Shown in pieces: positions 27,084 to 37,166 of a stretch of 64,000 nucleotides of DNA. Every line of letters starts with the position of its first letter. Position 1 is the stretch's first letter. The notes beneath the pieces were generated by a model that saw nothing but the letters and a program-made list of their open reading frames with translations, ran no database searches and was not told where the DNA came from. Source of the stretch: AP-15 sp963845735 (GTDB taxonomy: Bacteria; Pseudomonadota; Alphaproteobacteria; ATCC43930; CGMCC-115725); the NCBI GenBank assembly GCA_963845735.1, contig CAWJTR010000001.1, positions 186,001 to 250,000 on the forward strand, in the 5' to 3' direction. The position numbers were made by a program, and so were the translations under genes.

Positions 27084-28247
27084 ATGAGTGACGCTCCGCA
27101 TCCGGCTTTGCTGCCGACCGGCATGCACGATCTACTGCCTCCCGAGGCCGAGATCGAGGCGGAGGTCGTCTCGAAGCTGATGGCGACGCTCGCCGCACAT
27201 GGATATCAGCGGGTCAAGCCGCCGCTCGTCGAATTCGAAGAGACGTTGCTCTCCGGCGCCGGCGCGGCGATGGCGACCGCGACCTTCCGCACGATGGATC
27301 CGGGCTCGCACCGCATGGTCGGGGTGCGCGCCGACATGACCCCGCAGATCGCACGCATCGCCGCCACCCGGCTCGGCAACGCGCCGCGGCCCTTGAGACT
27401 GAGCTACGCCGGCCAGGTATTACGAGTCAAGGGCTCGGAGATTCGACCTGAGCGGCAGATCGGCCAAGTCGGAGCCGAATTGATTGGAGCCGCGGGGCCG
27501 GTCGCGGATGTCGAGGCGATTGCGATCGCCGGCGAGGCGCTCGAGGCGCTCGGCGTGCCCCATCTTTCGGTGGACATTACCTTGCCGACATTGGTGGCCG
27601 CGGTGACCGAGGCCTTTGCGATTCCCGACCAGCAAGCGGGGGCATTGCGTGCCGCGCTCGACCATAAGGACGCGGCTGCGGTCGCGGCAACGGCCGGGGA
27701 AGCAGGAGAGCTACTGGGTCAGCTGCTCGCGGCTGCCGGTCCCGCAGCGGCCGCGCTCGCCGCCCTCGATCATCTGAAGCTTCCGACGCGGGCAAGGTCC
27801 GAACAGTTGCGGCTCGCGGCCGTGCTCGACGGGCTCGCGGCCGCAGCACCCGGGCTCAAGGTGACTGTCGACCCGGTCGAGAACCGTGGGTTCGAGTACC
27901 ATACGGGGATCAGCTTTACTTTCTTCGCCGGTGGTGTCGCGGCGTGTGGCTCGGGTGGAGAGCTGGGGCGCGGCGGCCGCTACCAGGCCGGCGATCCGGC
28001 CGCGCCGGAGCCTGCTACCGGCTTCACGCTTTATACCGATACGATCCTTCGGACTTTGCCCGATGGCCCGTTGTCGCGTCGGCTATTGCTGCCGCTCGGC
28101 ACCGACCGCGGCCATGCCCGTATTTTGCGCGAGCGGGGATGGATCACCGTCTCCGCCCTCGAGCCGACCGCCGATTGGCGGGCCGAGGCGCATCGTCTCG
28201 GCTGCACCCATGTTCTTGTGGACGGCGAGCCGCAAGGGCTCGGCTAA
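27084..28247 (+). CDS. hisZ: ATP phosphoribosyltransferase regulatory subunit
   Basis: Histidyl-tRNA synthetase-like protein that activates the short form of HisG. 387 residues from the ATG at 27084 (MSDAPHPALLPTG). Has class II synthetase features: FRTMDPGSHRMVGVRADMTP (motif 2-like) and GFEYHTGISFTFF in place of the tRNA-charging GLDYYTH. It lacks the anticodon-binding domain. Lies 12 bp before purA, a common alphaproteobacterial pair. Presence implies a short HisG elsewhere. Confidence 0.92.
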   Translation: MSDAPHPALLPTGMHDLLPPEAEIEAEVVSKLMATLAAHGYQRVKPPLVEFEETLLSGAGAAMATATFRTMDPGSHRMVGVRADMTPQIARIAATRLGNAPRPLRLSYAGQVLRVKGSEIRPERQIGQVGAELIGAAGPVADVEAIAIAGEALEALGVPHLSVDITLPTLVAAVTEAFAIPDQQAGALRAALDHKDAAAVAATAGEAGELLGQLLAAAGPAAAALAALDHLKLPTRARSEQLRLAAVLDGLAAAAPGLKVTVDPVENRGFEYHTGISFTFFAGGVAACGSGGELGRGGRYQAGDPAAPEPATGFTLYTDTILRTLPDGPLSRRLLLPLGTDRGHARILRERGWITVSALEPTADWRAEAHRLGCTHVLVDGEPQGLG

Positions 28248-28259
28248 GGGAGGTGCTCG

Positions 28260-29554
28260 ATGGGCAATGTCGCTGTGGTCGGCGCCCAATGGGGCGATGA
28301 AGGCAAGGGCAAGATCGTCGACTGGCTGTCCGAGCGCGCCGATGTCGTGGTGCGCTTTCAGGGCGGCGACAATGCCGGCCACACGCTGGTCGTCGGCAAT
28401 GTCGAATACAAGCTGAGCCTGTTGCCCTCGGGCGTGGTGCGTCCGGGCAAATTGTCGATCATCGGCAACGGCGTCGTTGTCGATCCCTGGGCCCTCATCG
28501 CCGAAATCGATGTGATGCGAAAGAAGGGGCTGTTGATTTCGCCGGAGACGCTACGGGTCGCCGACAACGCCGCGCTGATCCTGCCATCGCATGGCGCGCT
28601 TGAGCGCGCCCGCGAGGAACGGCGCGGCGAAAAGCGGCTCGGCACCACCGGGCGCGGCATCGGTCCGGCCTATGAGGACAAAGTCGGGCGGCGCGCAGTG
28701 CGGGTTTGCGATCTCGCCGACCCGCCGGCGCTCGAAGACCGGGTCGACGATTTGTTATTGCACCCACAACGCGCTGTTGCGCGGACTCGACGCGCCGGAA
28801 TTCGACCGCACCGAGCTGCTCGCCCGGCTGCGCGAGATCGCACCCAAAATTCAGCCATATGCCGCGCCGGTCTGGCGGCTGCTCGACGAGGCGCGCCGCG
28901 CTGGCCGCCGCATCCTGTTCGAGGGGGCGCAAGGCGCGATGCTCGATGTCGACCACGGCACCTACCCGTTACGTCACCTCGTCGAACACGGTGGCCGGCC
29001 AGGCCGCGGCCGGCTCGGGGATCGCGCCCTCGGCGATCGGCTTCGTCCTCGGCATCACCAAGGCCTATACGACGCGAGTCGGCGCCGGCCCGTTTCCGAC
29101 CGAGCTGAACGATGCGGTCGCGAGACCCTCGGCGAGCGCGGCCGCGAGTTCGGCATGGTGACCGGACGCCAGCGGCGCTGCGGCTGGTTCGACGCGGTCG
29201 CGGTCGGCCAGGCGATCAAGACCGGCGGGATCGACGGCATCGCGCTGACCAAGCTCGACGTGCTCGACGGGTTCGACGAAATCAAGATCTGCACCGCCTA
29301 CCGCCGCAACGGGCGAAACCTACGACTACGTCCCGGCCGGGGCCTCGGCGCAGGCCGAGATCGAGCCGGTCTACGAGACCGCCGAGGGCTGGCGCGAAAG
29401 CACCCGCGGCGCCCGCTCCTGGGCGCAATTGCCGGCGACCGCGATCAAGTACATCCGCCGCCTCGAAGAGCTGATCGGCGCGCCGGTGGCGATGCTGTCG
29501 ACCAGCCCCGAGCGCGACGATACGGTTCTGGTGCGCGACCCCTTCGCCGATTGA
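28260..29554 (+). CDS. purA: Adenylosuccinate synthetase (four frameshifts)
   Basis: Converts IMP and aspartate to adenylosuccinate with GTP. The start is textbook (VVGAQWGDEGKGKIVDWLSE; FQGGDNAGHT). The frame then changes near 28765, 28970, 29120 and 29310; the pieces join as HNALLRGLDAPEFDRTELLA, then VTSSNTVAGQAAAGSGIAP, then GWFDAVAVGQAIKTGGIDGI, then YDYVPAGASAQAEIEPVYET, ending LVRDPFAD at 29554. The total is ~431 residues, normal. Four indels in an essential gene whose every segment is conserved argue for sequence error. Confidence 0.92.
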
Positions 29555-29571
29555 GCGAGCGGGCGTCCCAG

Positions 29572-30256
29572 TCAGCGTACGCCGCGTCCTTGGGAAGCAG
29601 CGGGCGCCCTGTCGGCGAGACGGAGATGGTCGCGGATGTAGCCGTCGACGTGGCCGGTGATCGTGTCCAGACTGTCGTTGAAATAGTGGTCGGCGCCTGG
29701 GATCTTGCGAAAATCGATCTTGATATCGCGTTGGTGCGACAGCTTGGTGACGAGCTTTTGCACCGAGTTCGATCGGCACTACCGTGTCCTGGTCGCCTTG
29801 CAGGATCAGGCCCGATGACGGGCACGGAGCTAGAAAAGTAAAGTCGTAGATGTTCGCTGGCGGCGCGATCGCGATGAAGCTCTCGATCTCAGGCCGCCGC
29901 ATCAGCAGCTGCATGCCGATCCAGGCCCCAAAGGAAAAGCCGGCGACCCAACAGGTTCCGGCATTCGGGTTGTAGGTCTGCAGCCAATCGAGAGCGGAGG
30001 CGGCGTCGGACAGTTCGCCCTCTCCGCGGTCGAAGCTGCCCTGGCTGCGTCCCACCCCGCGAAAGTTGAAGCGCAGGGTGGAAAAGCCCTGGCGAACGAA
30101 GGACTGATAAAGCGCATAGACGAGTTTGTTGTGCATTGTCCCGCCATGCTGCGGATGCGGGTGCAGCACGAGCGCCATCGCCGAGGCCGGCGCACGGCTG
30201 TGGTGATATCGCGCCTCGATTCGGCCCTCCGGCCCGTTGATAATTACGTCAGGCAT
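29572..30256 (-). CDS. Alpha/beta hydrolase (one frameshift)
   Basis: From the ATG at 30256 (MPDVIINGPEGRIEARYHHS). The fold shows LVLHPHPQHGGTMHNKLVYA, the oxyanion region FNFRGVGRSQGSFDRG, and the nucleophile elbow AGFSFGAWIGMQ (Ser within GFSFG). The frame shifts near 29765; the rest reads VQKLVTKLSHQRDIKIDFRK and IPGADHYFNDSLDTI with the catalytic His, ending at 29572. ~228 residues. The family of small esterase-like proteins has no settled substrate. Convergent with purA. Confidence 0.82.
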
Positions 30257-30331
30257 GATTGTTCCAGCTGAACGTCCGAGTGCACAGGTCGGTGACCGGC
30301 ACATTGGGGTTTCTCTGCGCGTCCGCAATTC

Positions 30332-30359
30332 TTGATCATTTTTGTCGGACAATTATATG
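30332..30359 (+). promoter_or_regulatory. Probable promoter of the cysE-isc operon
   Basis: TTGATC (30332-30337), a 16 bp spacer and TATATG (30354-30359) resemble sigma-70 elements; the start would lie ~65 bp before cysE. It sits in the only long gap upstream of the cysE-iscR-mnmA gene run, between divergent genes. IscR, encoded in the same run, is a natural candidate regulator, but no binding site was identified. Confidence 0.4.
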
Positions 30360-30429
30360 CTCGCTCAGGGCGTCCGCGCGGCAAAATCCGGAGCGGTCAC
30401 GCCGCAGAGACGTTAATATAGTGATATCG

Positions 30430-31183
30430 ATGCTGCTGAAAAACCTGCGCGACGAAATCGATGCGACGCTCGCGCGCGATCCCGCCGCGCGGTCAAGGGT
30501 CGAGGTGGCGCTATGCTACCCGGGGTTTCATGCCATCGTTTTTCATCGCGCATCACATTGGCTGTGGATGCGCGGCTGGCTGCTGGCCGGGCGGTTCGTG
30601 TCGCATCTCGGGCGGATCCTGACCGGCATCGAAATTCACCCCGGGGCGCGCATCGGCAGGCGTCTGTTCATCGATCACGGCATGGGAGTGGTCATCGGCG
30701 AGACCGCCGAGATCGGCGACGATTGCACCCTGTATCAGGGCGTAACCCTCGGCGGCACCTCGTTGACCAGGGGCGCGAAGCGGCACCCGACGCTTGGCAA
30801 TGACGTGATCGTCGGCTCGCATGCTCAGATCCTCGGCCCATTCCGCGTCGGCAATGGTGCGCGGATCGGGGCGCACGCGTTGGTGCAGACCGAGGTGCCG
30901 GACGGGGCGAGGATGGTCGGAATCCGGGCGCGTCCGCTGGCGCGCCCGCTCGCCGCAATCGCTGTCCGATCCGGTGTTTCAGCCCTACGGCATATGCGAG
31001 AACATTCCCGATCCGATTGCTCGCGCCCTCAACGGCCTCCTCGACGAAGTCACGAACCTGCGCAGGCGTTTGGCCGAAATCGAGGGCAACCAGTCGCGGA
31101 CTGACCCCGATAGCATCGCGGGCGTCGACGCGTCGAAACCTCATCTCGGGAACGGCGCCATCGAGAACGAGCGCGTCTCCTGA
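30430..31183 (+). CDS. cysE: Serine O-acetyltransferase (one frameshift)
   Basis: Makes O-acetylserine, the carbon skeleton of cysteine. Start at ATG 30430 (MLLKNLRDEIDATLARDP). Left-handed beta-helix hexapeptides are clear: GIEIHPGARIGRRLFIDHGM, VVIGETAEIGDDCTLYQGVT, LGGTSLTRGAKRHPTLG, with the catalytic His in FIDHG. The frame changes near 30955 into a C-terminal tail DPVFQPYGICENIPDPIARA ending at 31183. ~250 residues. First gene of the sulfur operon. Confidence 0.93.
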
Positions 31184-31193
31184 GGACCGCATC

Positions 31194-31671
31194 ATGAGGC
31201 TCAGCACCAAGGGGCGCTATGCGGTGATGGCGATGGTGGATCTCGCCCAGCACAGCGGCGGCGACCCGGTCTCGCTCGCCGAGATCGCCGAGCGCCAGGA
31301 GATTTCGCTGTCCTACCTCGAACAACTCTTTGCGATGCTGCGCAAGAGCGGGCTGGTAAAGAGCGTACGCGGGCCCGGCGGGGGCTATCTCCTCGCCAAC
31401 GACCGCAACGAGAACTCGCGTTGCCGACATCATTCTGGCGGTCGATGAGCCGATCCGCGCGACACGCTGCGCCCCCGGTGCACCGGTCGGCTGCCGCGGC
31501 AACCGCACGCGCTGCTTGACCCATGATTTGTGGGAAGAACTGGGCAATCAGATCCATCTCTTCCTGAGCTCGGTCTCGCTCGCCGACGTCTGCGAGCGCC
31601 GCGTGCTGGGAACCAGCGGCCGCATCCATTGCGAAGCCTTTCGCGGCGCTGCCGTTACCATGGGACCGTGA
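31194..31671 (+). CDS. iscR: Fe-S cluster regulator IscR (one frameshift)
   Basis: Rrf2-family repressor whose [2Fe-2S] state reports cluster demand. From ATG 31194: MRLSTKGRYAVMAMVDLAQH, winged helix ISLSYLEQLFAMLRKSGLV and wing VKSVRGPGGGYLLA. The frame shifts near 31415; the correct continuation VADIILAVDEPIRATRCAPG has the three cluster cysteines (CAPGAPVGCRGNRTRC) and ends at 31671. ~158 residues. Its stop overlaps the next start by 4 bases. Confidence 0.92.
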
Positions 31672-32814
31672 CGAGAAGCGCTGTGCCAGGCCCCGAGACC
31701 TATCTCGATTGGAATGCCACCGCACCGCTCCGGCCTGAGGCGGCGGCTGCGATGACCGCAGCGCTGGGGCATTGCGGCAACCCTTCCTCGGTGCATCGCT
31801 GGGGCCGTGCCGGCCCGGGCGACGGTGGAGCGCGCCCGGATCGCGGTTGCAGCGCTGGTCAGCGCGCCGGCCGAAGCCGTGGTTTTTGTCAGCGGCGGCA
31901 CCGAGGCCAATCATCTGGCCATTCTCGGCGCCGGGCGGCAGCGTGTGTTGGTCTCGGCGGTCGAGCACGATTCGGTGCTGCAAGCGGCTCCCACAGCCGA
32001 ACAAATCCCAGTCGACCGAGACGGCGTCGTCAGGCTCGACCTGCTCGATCTTATTCTTGGCAAAGAGCAGACGCCGGCGCTGGTATCGGTCATGTTCGCC
32101 AACAACGAAACGGGCGTGATCCAGCCGGTGGCCGAAATCGCGGCGGTGGCGCACGCCCACGGCGCCCTCTTTCATTGTGATGCGGTGCAGGCTGCTGGCA
32201 AGATTCCACTTGATGGTTCAGCCATTGGCGCCGATCTCGTTACCCTGTCGGCGCACAAGATCGGCGGCCCGCCGGGCGTCGGTGCGCTGCTCGCGCGCAG
32301 CGGACTCGACCTGACGCCTGTCCTGCGTGGCGGCGGGCAGGAGCGCGGTCGCCGTGCCGGTACCGAAAACCTGCCGGGGATCGTCGGGTTCGCCGCCGCG
32401 GCCGCCGCCGCCGCGGCCGAAATCGCGGTATACGATCGCGTCCGTGCATTGCGCGATGCTTTGGAGGCCGAGATTTTGGCCGTAGCGCCGGACGCGGTGG
32501 TCCTCGGCAACGCGGCGCCTCGACTGCCCAACACCACGGCGATTGCGATGCCCGGCACCGCCGCCGAGACCCAGATCATCGCCCTCGATCTCGACGGCGT
32601 CATGGTCAGCGCCGGCGCCGCCTGTTCATCCGGCAAGGTCGGTCCGAGCCATGTGCTGAAGGCGATGGGGTTAACGCCCGATATCGCCGCCACGACGATC
32701 CGGGTTAGTCTCGGCTGGGCAACGACCGAGCGCGATGTGAGTCGTTTCCTGCAATCCTGGACCGCACTTTACCGGCGCCGGCGCGGCTCCACGGAAAAGG
32801 CACGCGCAGCATGA
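31668..32814 (+). CDS. Cysteine desulfurase, NifS/IscS type, first copy (one frameshift)
   Basis: PLP enzyme that mobilises sulfur from cysteine as a persulfide. Starts at GTG 31668 (overlapping the iscR stop) with ETYLDWNATAPLRPEAAAAM. Frame changes near 31812. Then VVFVSGGTEANHLAILGAGR, the PLP lysine in LVTLSAHKIGGPPGVGALLA, and the persulfide cysteine in VSAGAACSSGKVGPSHVL. ~381 residues. More divergent from IscS than the next gene, and closer to the group of short NifS-like proteins preceding iscS in alphaproteobacterial isc/suf loci. Confidence 0.88.
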
Positions 32815-34053
32815 ACCCGCCCCGCGCCCAGGCACTGGCACGCAACGGTGCCAACACGCCGCCGATCTACCTCGACAATCAGTCGTCGACACGGGTCGAT
32901 CCGCGCGTGCTCGAAGCGATGCTGCCCTATTTCACCGAGCATTTCGGCAATCCACACAGCACTAGTCACGCCTACGGTCATGTTGCAGCCGAGGCCATCG
33001 AGCAAGCGCGAGCGGCGAGTCGCGGCACTGATCCGCGCCGATCCGCGCGAGATTATATTCACCTCGGGTGCCACCGAATCGAACAACCTCGCGATCAAGG
33101 GTGCGGCGCACTTTGCCCGTGCCCATCCCCAAGGTGCCCAACCCCGCGACCACATCATCACCCTGGCGACCGAGCACAAATGCGTGCTCGAAAGCTGCGC
33201 GCAGCTCGAACGCGAGGGGTTCGCGGTGACCTATCTCCCGGTCGAGCCCGATGGTCTCCTCGCGCTCGATAAGTTGGCGGCGGCATTGTCCGAGCGCACT
33301 TTGCTGGTCTCGATCATGGCCGCACACAATGAGATCGGGGTGATCCAGCCGCTCGCCGAAATCGGCGCATTGTGCCACCGCAAGGGCGTATTGTTTCACA
33401 GCGACGCGGCGCAGGCCGTGGGCAAGATCCCGCTCGATGTCGAGGCGATGCATATCGACCTGATGTCGATCTCCGGCCACAAGATGTATGGGCCAAAGGG
33501 CGTCGGCGCTCTGTATGTCCGCCGCCGGCCGCGCGTGCGGCTGCTGCCGCTGATCGATGGCGGCGGGCAGGAGCGCGGGCTGCGCTCCGGCACCTTGCCG
33601 ACGCCGCTTTGCGTCGCACTTGGTCGGGCGGCGGCGATTGCGGCCGCCGAAATGTCGGAGGAAACGGCGCGACTGCGCGGGCTGCGCGACCGGCTGTATC
33701 AGGGCTTGGCGCGTCGCGTTCCCGGGCTGGGTCTCAACGGGAACGCCGAGAGCCGCCTTGCCGGCAACCTCAACTTGACTTTTCCGGGGATCGAAGCGCC
33801 GATGCTGATCGAGGCCTGCCCGGCGATCGCGATCTCGACCGGCTCTGCCTGCACCTCGGCGACGATCGAGCCGTCCTACGTGCTGCGCGCCCTCGGCCTT
33901 CCCGACACGCTCGCCAGCACCGCGATCCGGATCGGCCTCGGCCGGTTCAACACCGCAGCAGAGGTCGATTTCGCGGTCGACGCGCTGGCCGACGCCGCAG
34001 CCAGGCTCGCGGGCGAGAATGGGGTGCGGCAGCGGAGCGGCATACCTACATAA
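32811..34053 (+). CDS. iscS: Cysteine desulfurase IscS, second copy (one frameshift)
   Basis: Overlaps the end of the first desulfurase by 4 bases. Starts MNPPRAQALARNGANTPP then IYLDNQSSTRVDPRVLEAML. Frame changes near 33015. Continues EIIFTSGATESNNLAIKGAA, PLP lysine in LMSISGHKMYGPKGVGALYV, and the sulfur-carrying cysteine in STGSACTSATIEPSYVLRAL. ~413 residues. This copy has the longer IscS-type active loop and is the likely sulfur donor for iron-sulfur assembly and for MnmA encoded downstream. Confidence 0.92.
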
Positions 34054-34082
34054 CCAGCCGATATCACGCGTTGGAGAAGAGG

Positions 34083-34424
34083 ATGAGGGCGAGACAGCAG
34101 GCCTTGAAGGTGACCGACGCTGCAGCGCAGCGGATCCAGGCGCTGCTAGCCAAACGCGGCAAGCCGTCGGCCGGGATCAGGATCGGGGTGCGGTCGCGCG
34201 GCTGCTCCGGCCTCAGCTATACGCTCGAATATGCCGATGAAAAGGGCAAGTTCGACGAGGTCGTCGAGGACAAGGGCGTCACAGTCCTGATCGACCCGAA
34301 GGCGGTGATGTTCATCCTTGGCACTGAGATGGATTACGTCGAGGAAAAGCTGCAGAACGGCTTCACCTTTCGCAACCCGAACGAAAAAGGCCGTTGCGGC
34401 TGCGGCAAATCCTTTCACGTCTGA
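34083..34424 (+). CDS. iscA: Iron-sulfur assembly A-type carrier
   Basis: 113 residues from ATG 34083 with ribosome site GAGAAGAGG. HesB/IscA fold with the three cluster cysteines: RSRGCSGLSYTLEYAD and, near the end, GRCGCGKSFHV. Receives or delivers clusters to targets. No iscU, sufB/C/D, hscA or hscB gene lies in this run, so the scaffold must be encoded elsewhere. Confidence 0.93.
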   Translation: MRARQQALKVTDAAAQRIQALLAKRGKPSAGIRIGVRSRGCSGLSYTLEYADEKGKFDEVVEDKGVTVLIDPKAVMFILGTEMDYVEEKLQNGFTFRNPNEKGRCGCGKSFHV

Positions 34425-34514
34425 GCTTCCAATTTTATCGGGCCCGTTCGCGGGATGTGGATGGCCGGTCCGGGCCGAGGCCTATAATCGCTGGAAGCCG
34501 AGCGAGGCCAGTGC

Positions 34515-34989
34515 GTGAAGCTGTTTCAGATAGAGGAGCCTGAGGGCGGGCCGACCGATCCGAGCGCTCCGGGTGCGGCGATCGGCATCGATGCGAGTGG
34601 TGCCGACATCGAGGTCGCGATGTCGGTCGGCGGCAACGCGGTGGTGCTTGCCGATCGCGAGGGCTTTGAGCAATCGCTCCCGGTGCCGGCCGCAGACGGC
34701 ACGGTGGCGCGATGGCAGCAGCTGTTCGAAGGAGCGCGGTTGCGGGCCGAGCGCGCGCTGGGCCGGCCGGTGACGCATGCCGTGATTGTCAGTTGCATGT
34801 TACGAGATACAGCCGCGGCTGCACGCATCGAGGAGGCGGCGGTACAGAGCCGGGCTCGTGGTTCTACGTCTCGCCGCCGCTACCGAGCTACCATCCGAGG
34901 TGGCGCCGGCCTCGGCGGCGGCGGTCCTCGCTGAGGACTTGGCGCCGCGGCCGGACCCAGGCGCCGCATTGGGCGCGGATTTCACCTGA
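34515..34989 (+). CDS. Unknown protein of the isc operon (one frameshift)
   Basis: Starts MKLFQIEEPEGGPTDPSAPG, then AAIGIDASGADIEVAMSVGG and WQQLFEGARLRAERALGRPV. The frame changes near 34855 and continues as GLVVLRLAAATELPSEVAPA to a stop overlapping the ferredoxin ATG. ~158 residues, acidic, Ala-rich. I do not recognise a domain; it lacks the J-domain HPD motif, so it is not HscB. Tight coupling with iscA and fdx suggests a role in cluster chemistry. Confidence 0.55.
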
Positions 34990-35321
34990 TGCCAAAAATG
35001 GTCTTTATCGAGCGCGATGGGACGCATCGCGAGGTTGATGCCCCCCTCGGGTTGTCGGTGCTCGAAGTCGCCCATCGCCACGATATCGATATCGAGGGGG
35101 CTTGCGAAGGCTCGCTAGCCTGCTCGACCTGCCACGTCATCATCGACCCCGAGTGGTACGAGCTGCTCAAGGAAGCAAGCGAGGACGAGGAGGACATGCT
35201 CGATCTCGCCTTCAACCTCAGCAAGACGTCCCGGCTTGGCTGCCAGGTCATCATTACCGAGGAGCTCGACGGCTTGACGGTGCGGCTGCCGGCGTCGACT
35301 CGCAACCTGTTGCGCGGCTGA
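34989..35321 (+). CDS. fdx: [2Fe-2S] ferredoxin of the isc operon
   Basis: 110 residues, adrenodoxin type. Cluster ligands: CEGSLACSTCHVII for three cysteines and the fourth in SRLGCQVII. Acidic helix EEDMLDLAFNLSKTSRLG is the partner-binding region. Supplies electrons for sulfur reduction during cluster assembly by IscS. ATG overlaps the previous stop. Confidence 0.93.
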   Translation: MPKMVFIERDGTHREVDAPLGLSVLEVAHRHDIDIEGACEGSLACSTCHVIIDPEWYELLKEASEDEEDMLDLAFNLSKTSRLGCQVIITEELDGLTVRLPASTRNLLRG

Positions 35322-35341
35322 CGCGGCCGCTTGGCGCAATC

Positions 35342-36012
35342 GTGGACGGGCTCTTTTCGCGACTGGTCGCGGCTTCTTCCGAGGCGTGGAGCGGCTATAC
35401 CAAACACGATTTCGTTCTGCTGCTCGCCCGGGGCGAGCTGCCGGAAGCCTGTTTCCGGCGCTATTTAATCCAGGACTATCTGTTTCTGATCCATTTCGCG
35501 CGCGCGTGGGGCCTGGCGATCTATAAATCAGACACGTCTCGGCGAAATGCGCCGGGCGCAGCGGCTGGTCGCCGCGACGCTCGACGTCGAGATCGGCCTC
35601 CATATCGAATTATTGCCGCGGCTGGGGCCTGTCGGAAGCGGCGATGATCGCCGAGCCCGAGGCGATGGAGACGATCGCCTACACCCGCTTTGTGCTCGAC
35701 CGCGGCTTGGCGGGCGATCGGCTCGACCTTGAGACCGCGCTGGCGCCCTGCATCATCGGTTACGCGGTGATCGCGGCCGAGCGCATGGCCGATCCGGCGA
35801 CGCGGCTCGACGGCAACCGCTACCGCGACTGGCTCGAAATGTATGCCGGCTCGGAGTACCAAGACCTCGCGCGGGAGGCCGAAGCGGCGCTCGACGAGCA
35901 GTTCGCGCGCCGCGCGGGCGAAGGGCGCTTTCCTTCTCTCGTCGCGAGTTTCGCCACCGCCACCCGGCTCGAGGCCGATTTCTGGCAGATGGGGCTCGAC
36001 GCGCAGCCATGA
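35342..36012 (+). CDS. tenA: TenA-type aminopyrimidine aminohydrolase (two frameshifts)
   Basis: Thiaminase II that salvages degraded thiamine pyrimidines. From a GTG at 35342 (VDGLFSRLVAASSEAWSGYT). First piece has FRRYLIQDYLFLIHFARAWG; after ~35530 the frame gives GEMRRAQRLVAATLDVEIGL; after ~35625 it gives AMETIAYTRFVLDRGLAGDR and PCIIGYAVIAAERM, ending at 36012. About 223 residues, normal for TenA. The active cysteine usually at the position of YTRFVLD is not seen (Val/Leu instead), as in TenA_E/TenA_C variants, so the substrate is uncertain. Confidence 0.8.
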
Positions 36013-37130
36013 TGCCGCCGGATATTGACATCGCCGGCAATCCGGCCGACCACCGGATCGTCGTCGCCATGTCGGGTGGGGTCAATTCATCGGTGACGGC
36101 GGCGCTGTTAGCCGAGCGCGGCTTCGAGGTCGTCGGCATCACCTTGCAGCTTTACGACCATGGTGCGGCGCTCGGGCGCAAGGGCGCGTGCTGCGCCGGG
36201 CAGGACATCCACGACGCCGCGCGCGTCGCCGAACGGCTCGGCATCGCCCATTACGTGCTCGATTACGAGAGCCGCTTTCGCGCGGAGGTGATCGAGGATT
36301 TCGCCGAGTCGTACCGCCGGGGCGAGACCCCGGTGCCGTGCATCCGCTGTAACCAACGCATCAAGTTTCGCGATCTGCTTGCCACCGCGCGTGACCTCGG
36401 CGCTTCGGCGCTCGCCACTGGACACTATGTGCGCCGGAGGGCCGGCCCCGACGGACCCGAGTTGCATCGCGCCCGCGACGCCGCCCGCGACCAGAGCTAT
36501 TTCCTATTCGCGACGACGCGCGCCGAACTCGATTTCCTGCGTTTTCCATTGGGCGGGCTGGCCAAAGACGAGACCCGCGCGCTGGCCCGGCATTTCGGCT
36601 TGGCGGTCGCCGACAAGCCCGACAGCCAGGACATTTGCTTTGTCCCGCAGGGCTCCTATGCGGAGCTGGTCGAGCGGCTGCGCCCCGAAGCCGGCGAGCC
36701 CGGCGACATCGTCGACGACGAAGGCCGCGTGCTCGGCCGTCATCGCGGCATCGCCCATTTCACCGTGGGTCAGAGAAAGGGGCTCGGGATCGCCGCCGCC
36801 GAGCCGCTCCATGTGCTGGCGATCGAGCCCGAGCGGCAGCGGATTGTCGTCGGACCGCGGGCGGCGCTGGCCGAAACCCGGATTTCGCTGGGCGAGCTGA
36901 ACTGGCTGGGTCCGCTGCCCCCCAGCCCATCGGGCGTCAGGGTTGCGGCAAAGCTGCGCTCGGCGCAGATGCCGGCGCCGGCGACGCTCTACCCCGGCGC
37001 TGCGGCTGGCGAAGCCGAGCTGGTTCTCGACGCCCCGGCCGATGCGGTGGCGCCGGGGCAGGCCGCGGTTCTGTACGATGGCGAGCGGGTGCTGGGCGGC
37101 GGCTGGATCCGCCGGCGGCCCGCGGCTTGA
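36009..37130 (+). CDS. mnmA: tRNA-specific 2-thiouridylase
   Basis: Adds sulfur to uridine 34 of Lys, Glu and Gln tRNAs, taking persulfide sulfur from IscS (directly or by relay). 373 residues. The PP-loop reads AMSGGVNSSVTAALLAERGF, with Asn where Asp is expected (SGGVDSS). The catalytic cysteines are in PVPCIRCNQRIKF and DSQDICFVPQGSY; GRHRGIAHFTVGQRKGLG marks the central domain. Last protein gene of the sulfur operon, overlapping tenA by 4 bases. Confidence 0.94.
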   Translation: MMPPDIDIAGNPADHRIVVAMSGGVNSSVTAALLAERGFEVVGITLQLYDHGAALGRKGACCAGQDIHDAARVAERLGIAHYVLDYESRFRAEVIEDFAESYRRGETPVPCIRCNQRIKFRDLLATARDLGASALATGHYVRRRAGPDGPELHRARDAARDQSYFLFATTRAELDFLRFPLGGLAKDETRALARHFGLAVADKPDSQDICFVPQGSYAELVERLRPEAGEPGDIVDDEGRVLGRHRGIAHFTVGQRKGLGIAAAEPLHVLAIEPERQRIVVGPRAALAETRISLGELNWLGPLPPSPSGVRVAAKLRSAQMPAPATLYPGAAAGEAELVLDAPADAVAPGQAAVLYDGERVLGGGWIRRRPAA

Positions 37131-37166
37131 CCGCCAGCATCCGATCTCCTATATGCGGCGCCGCGC

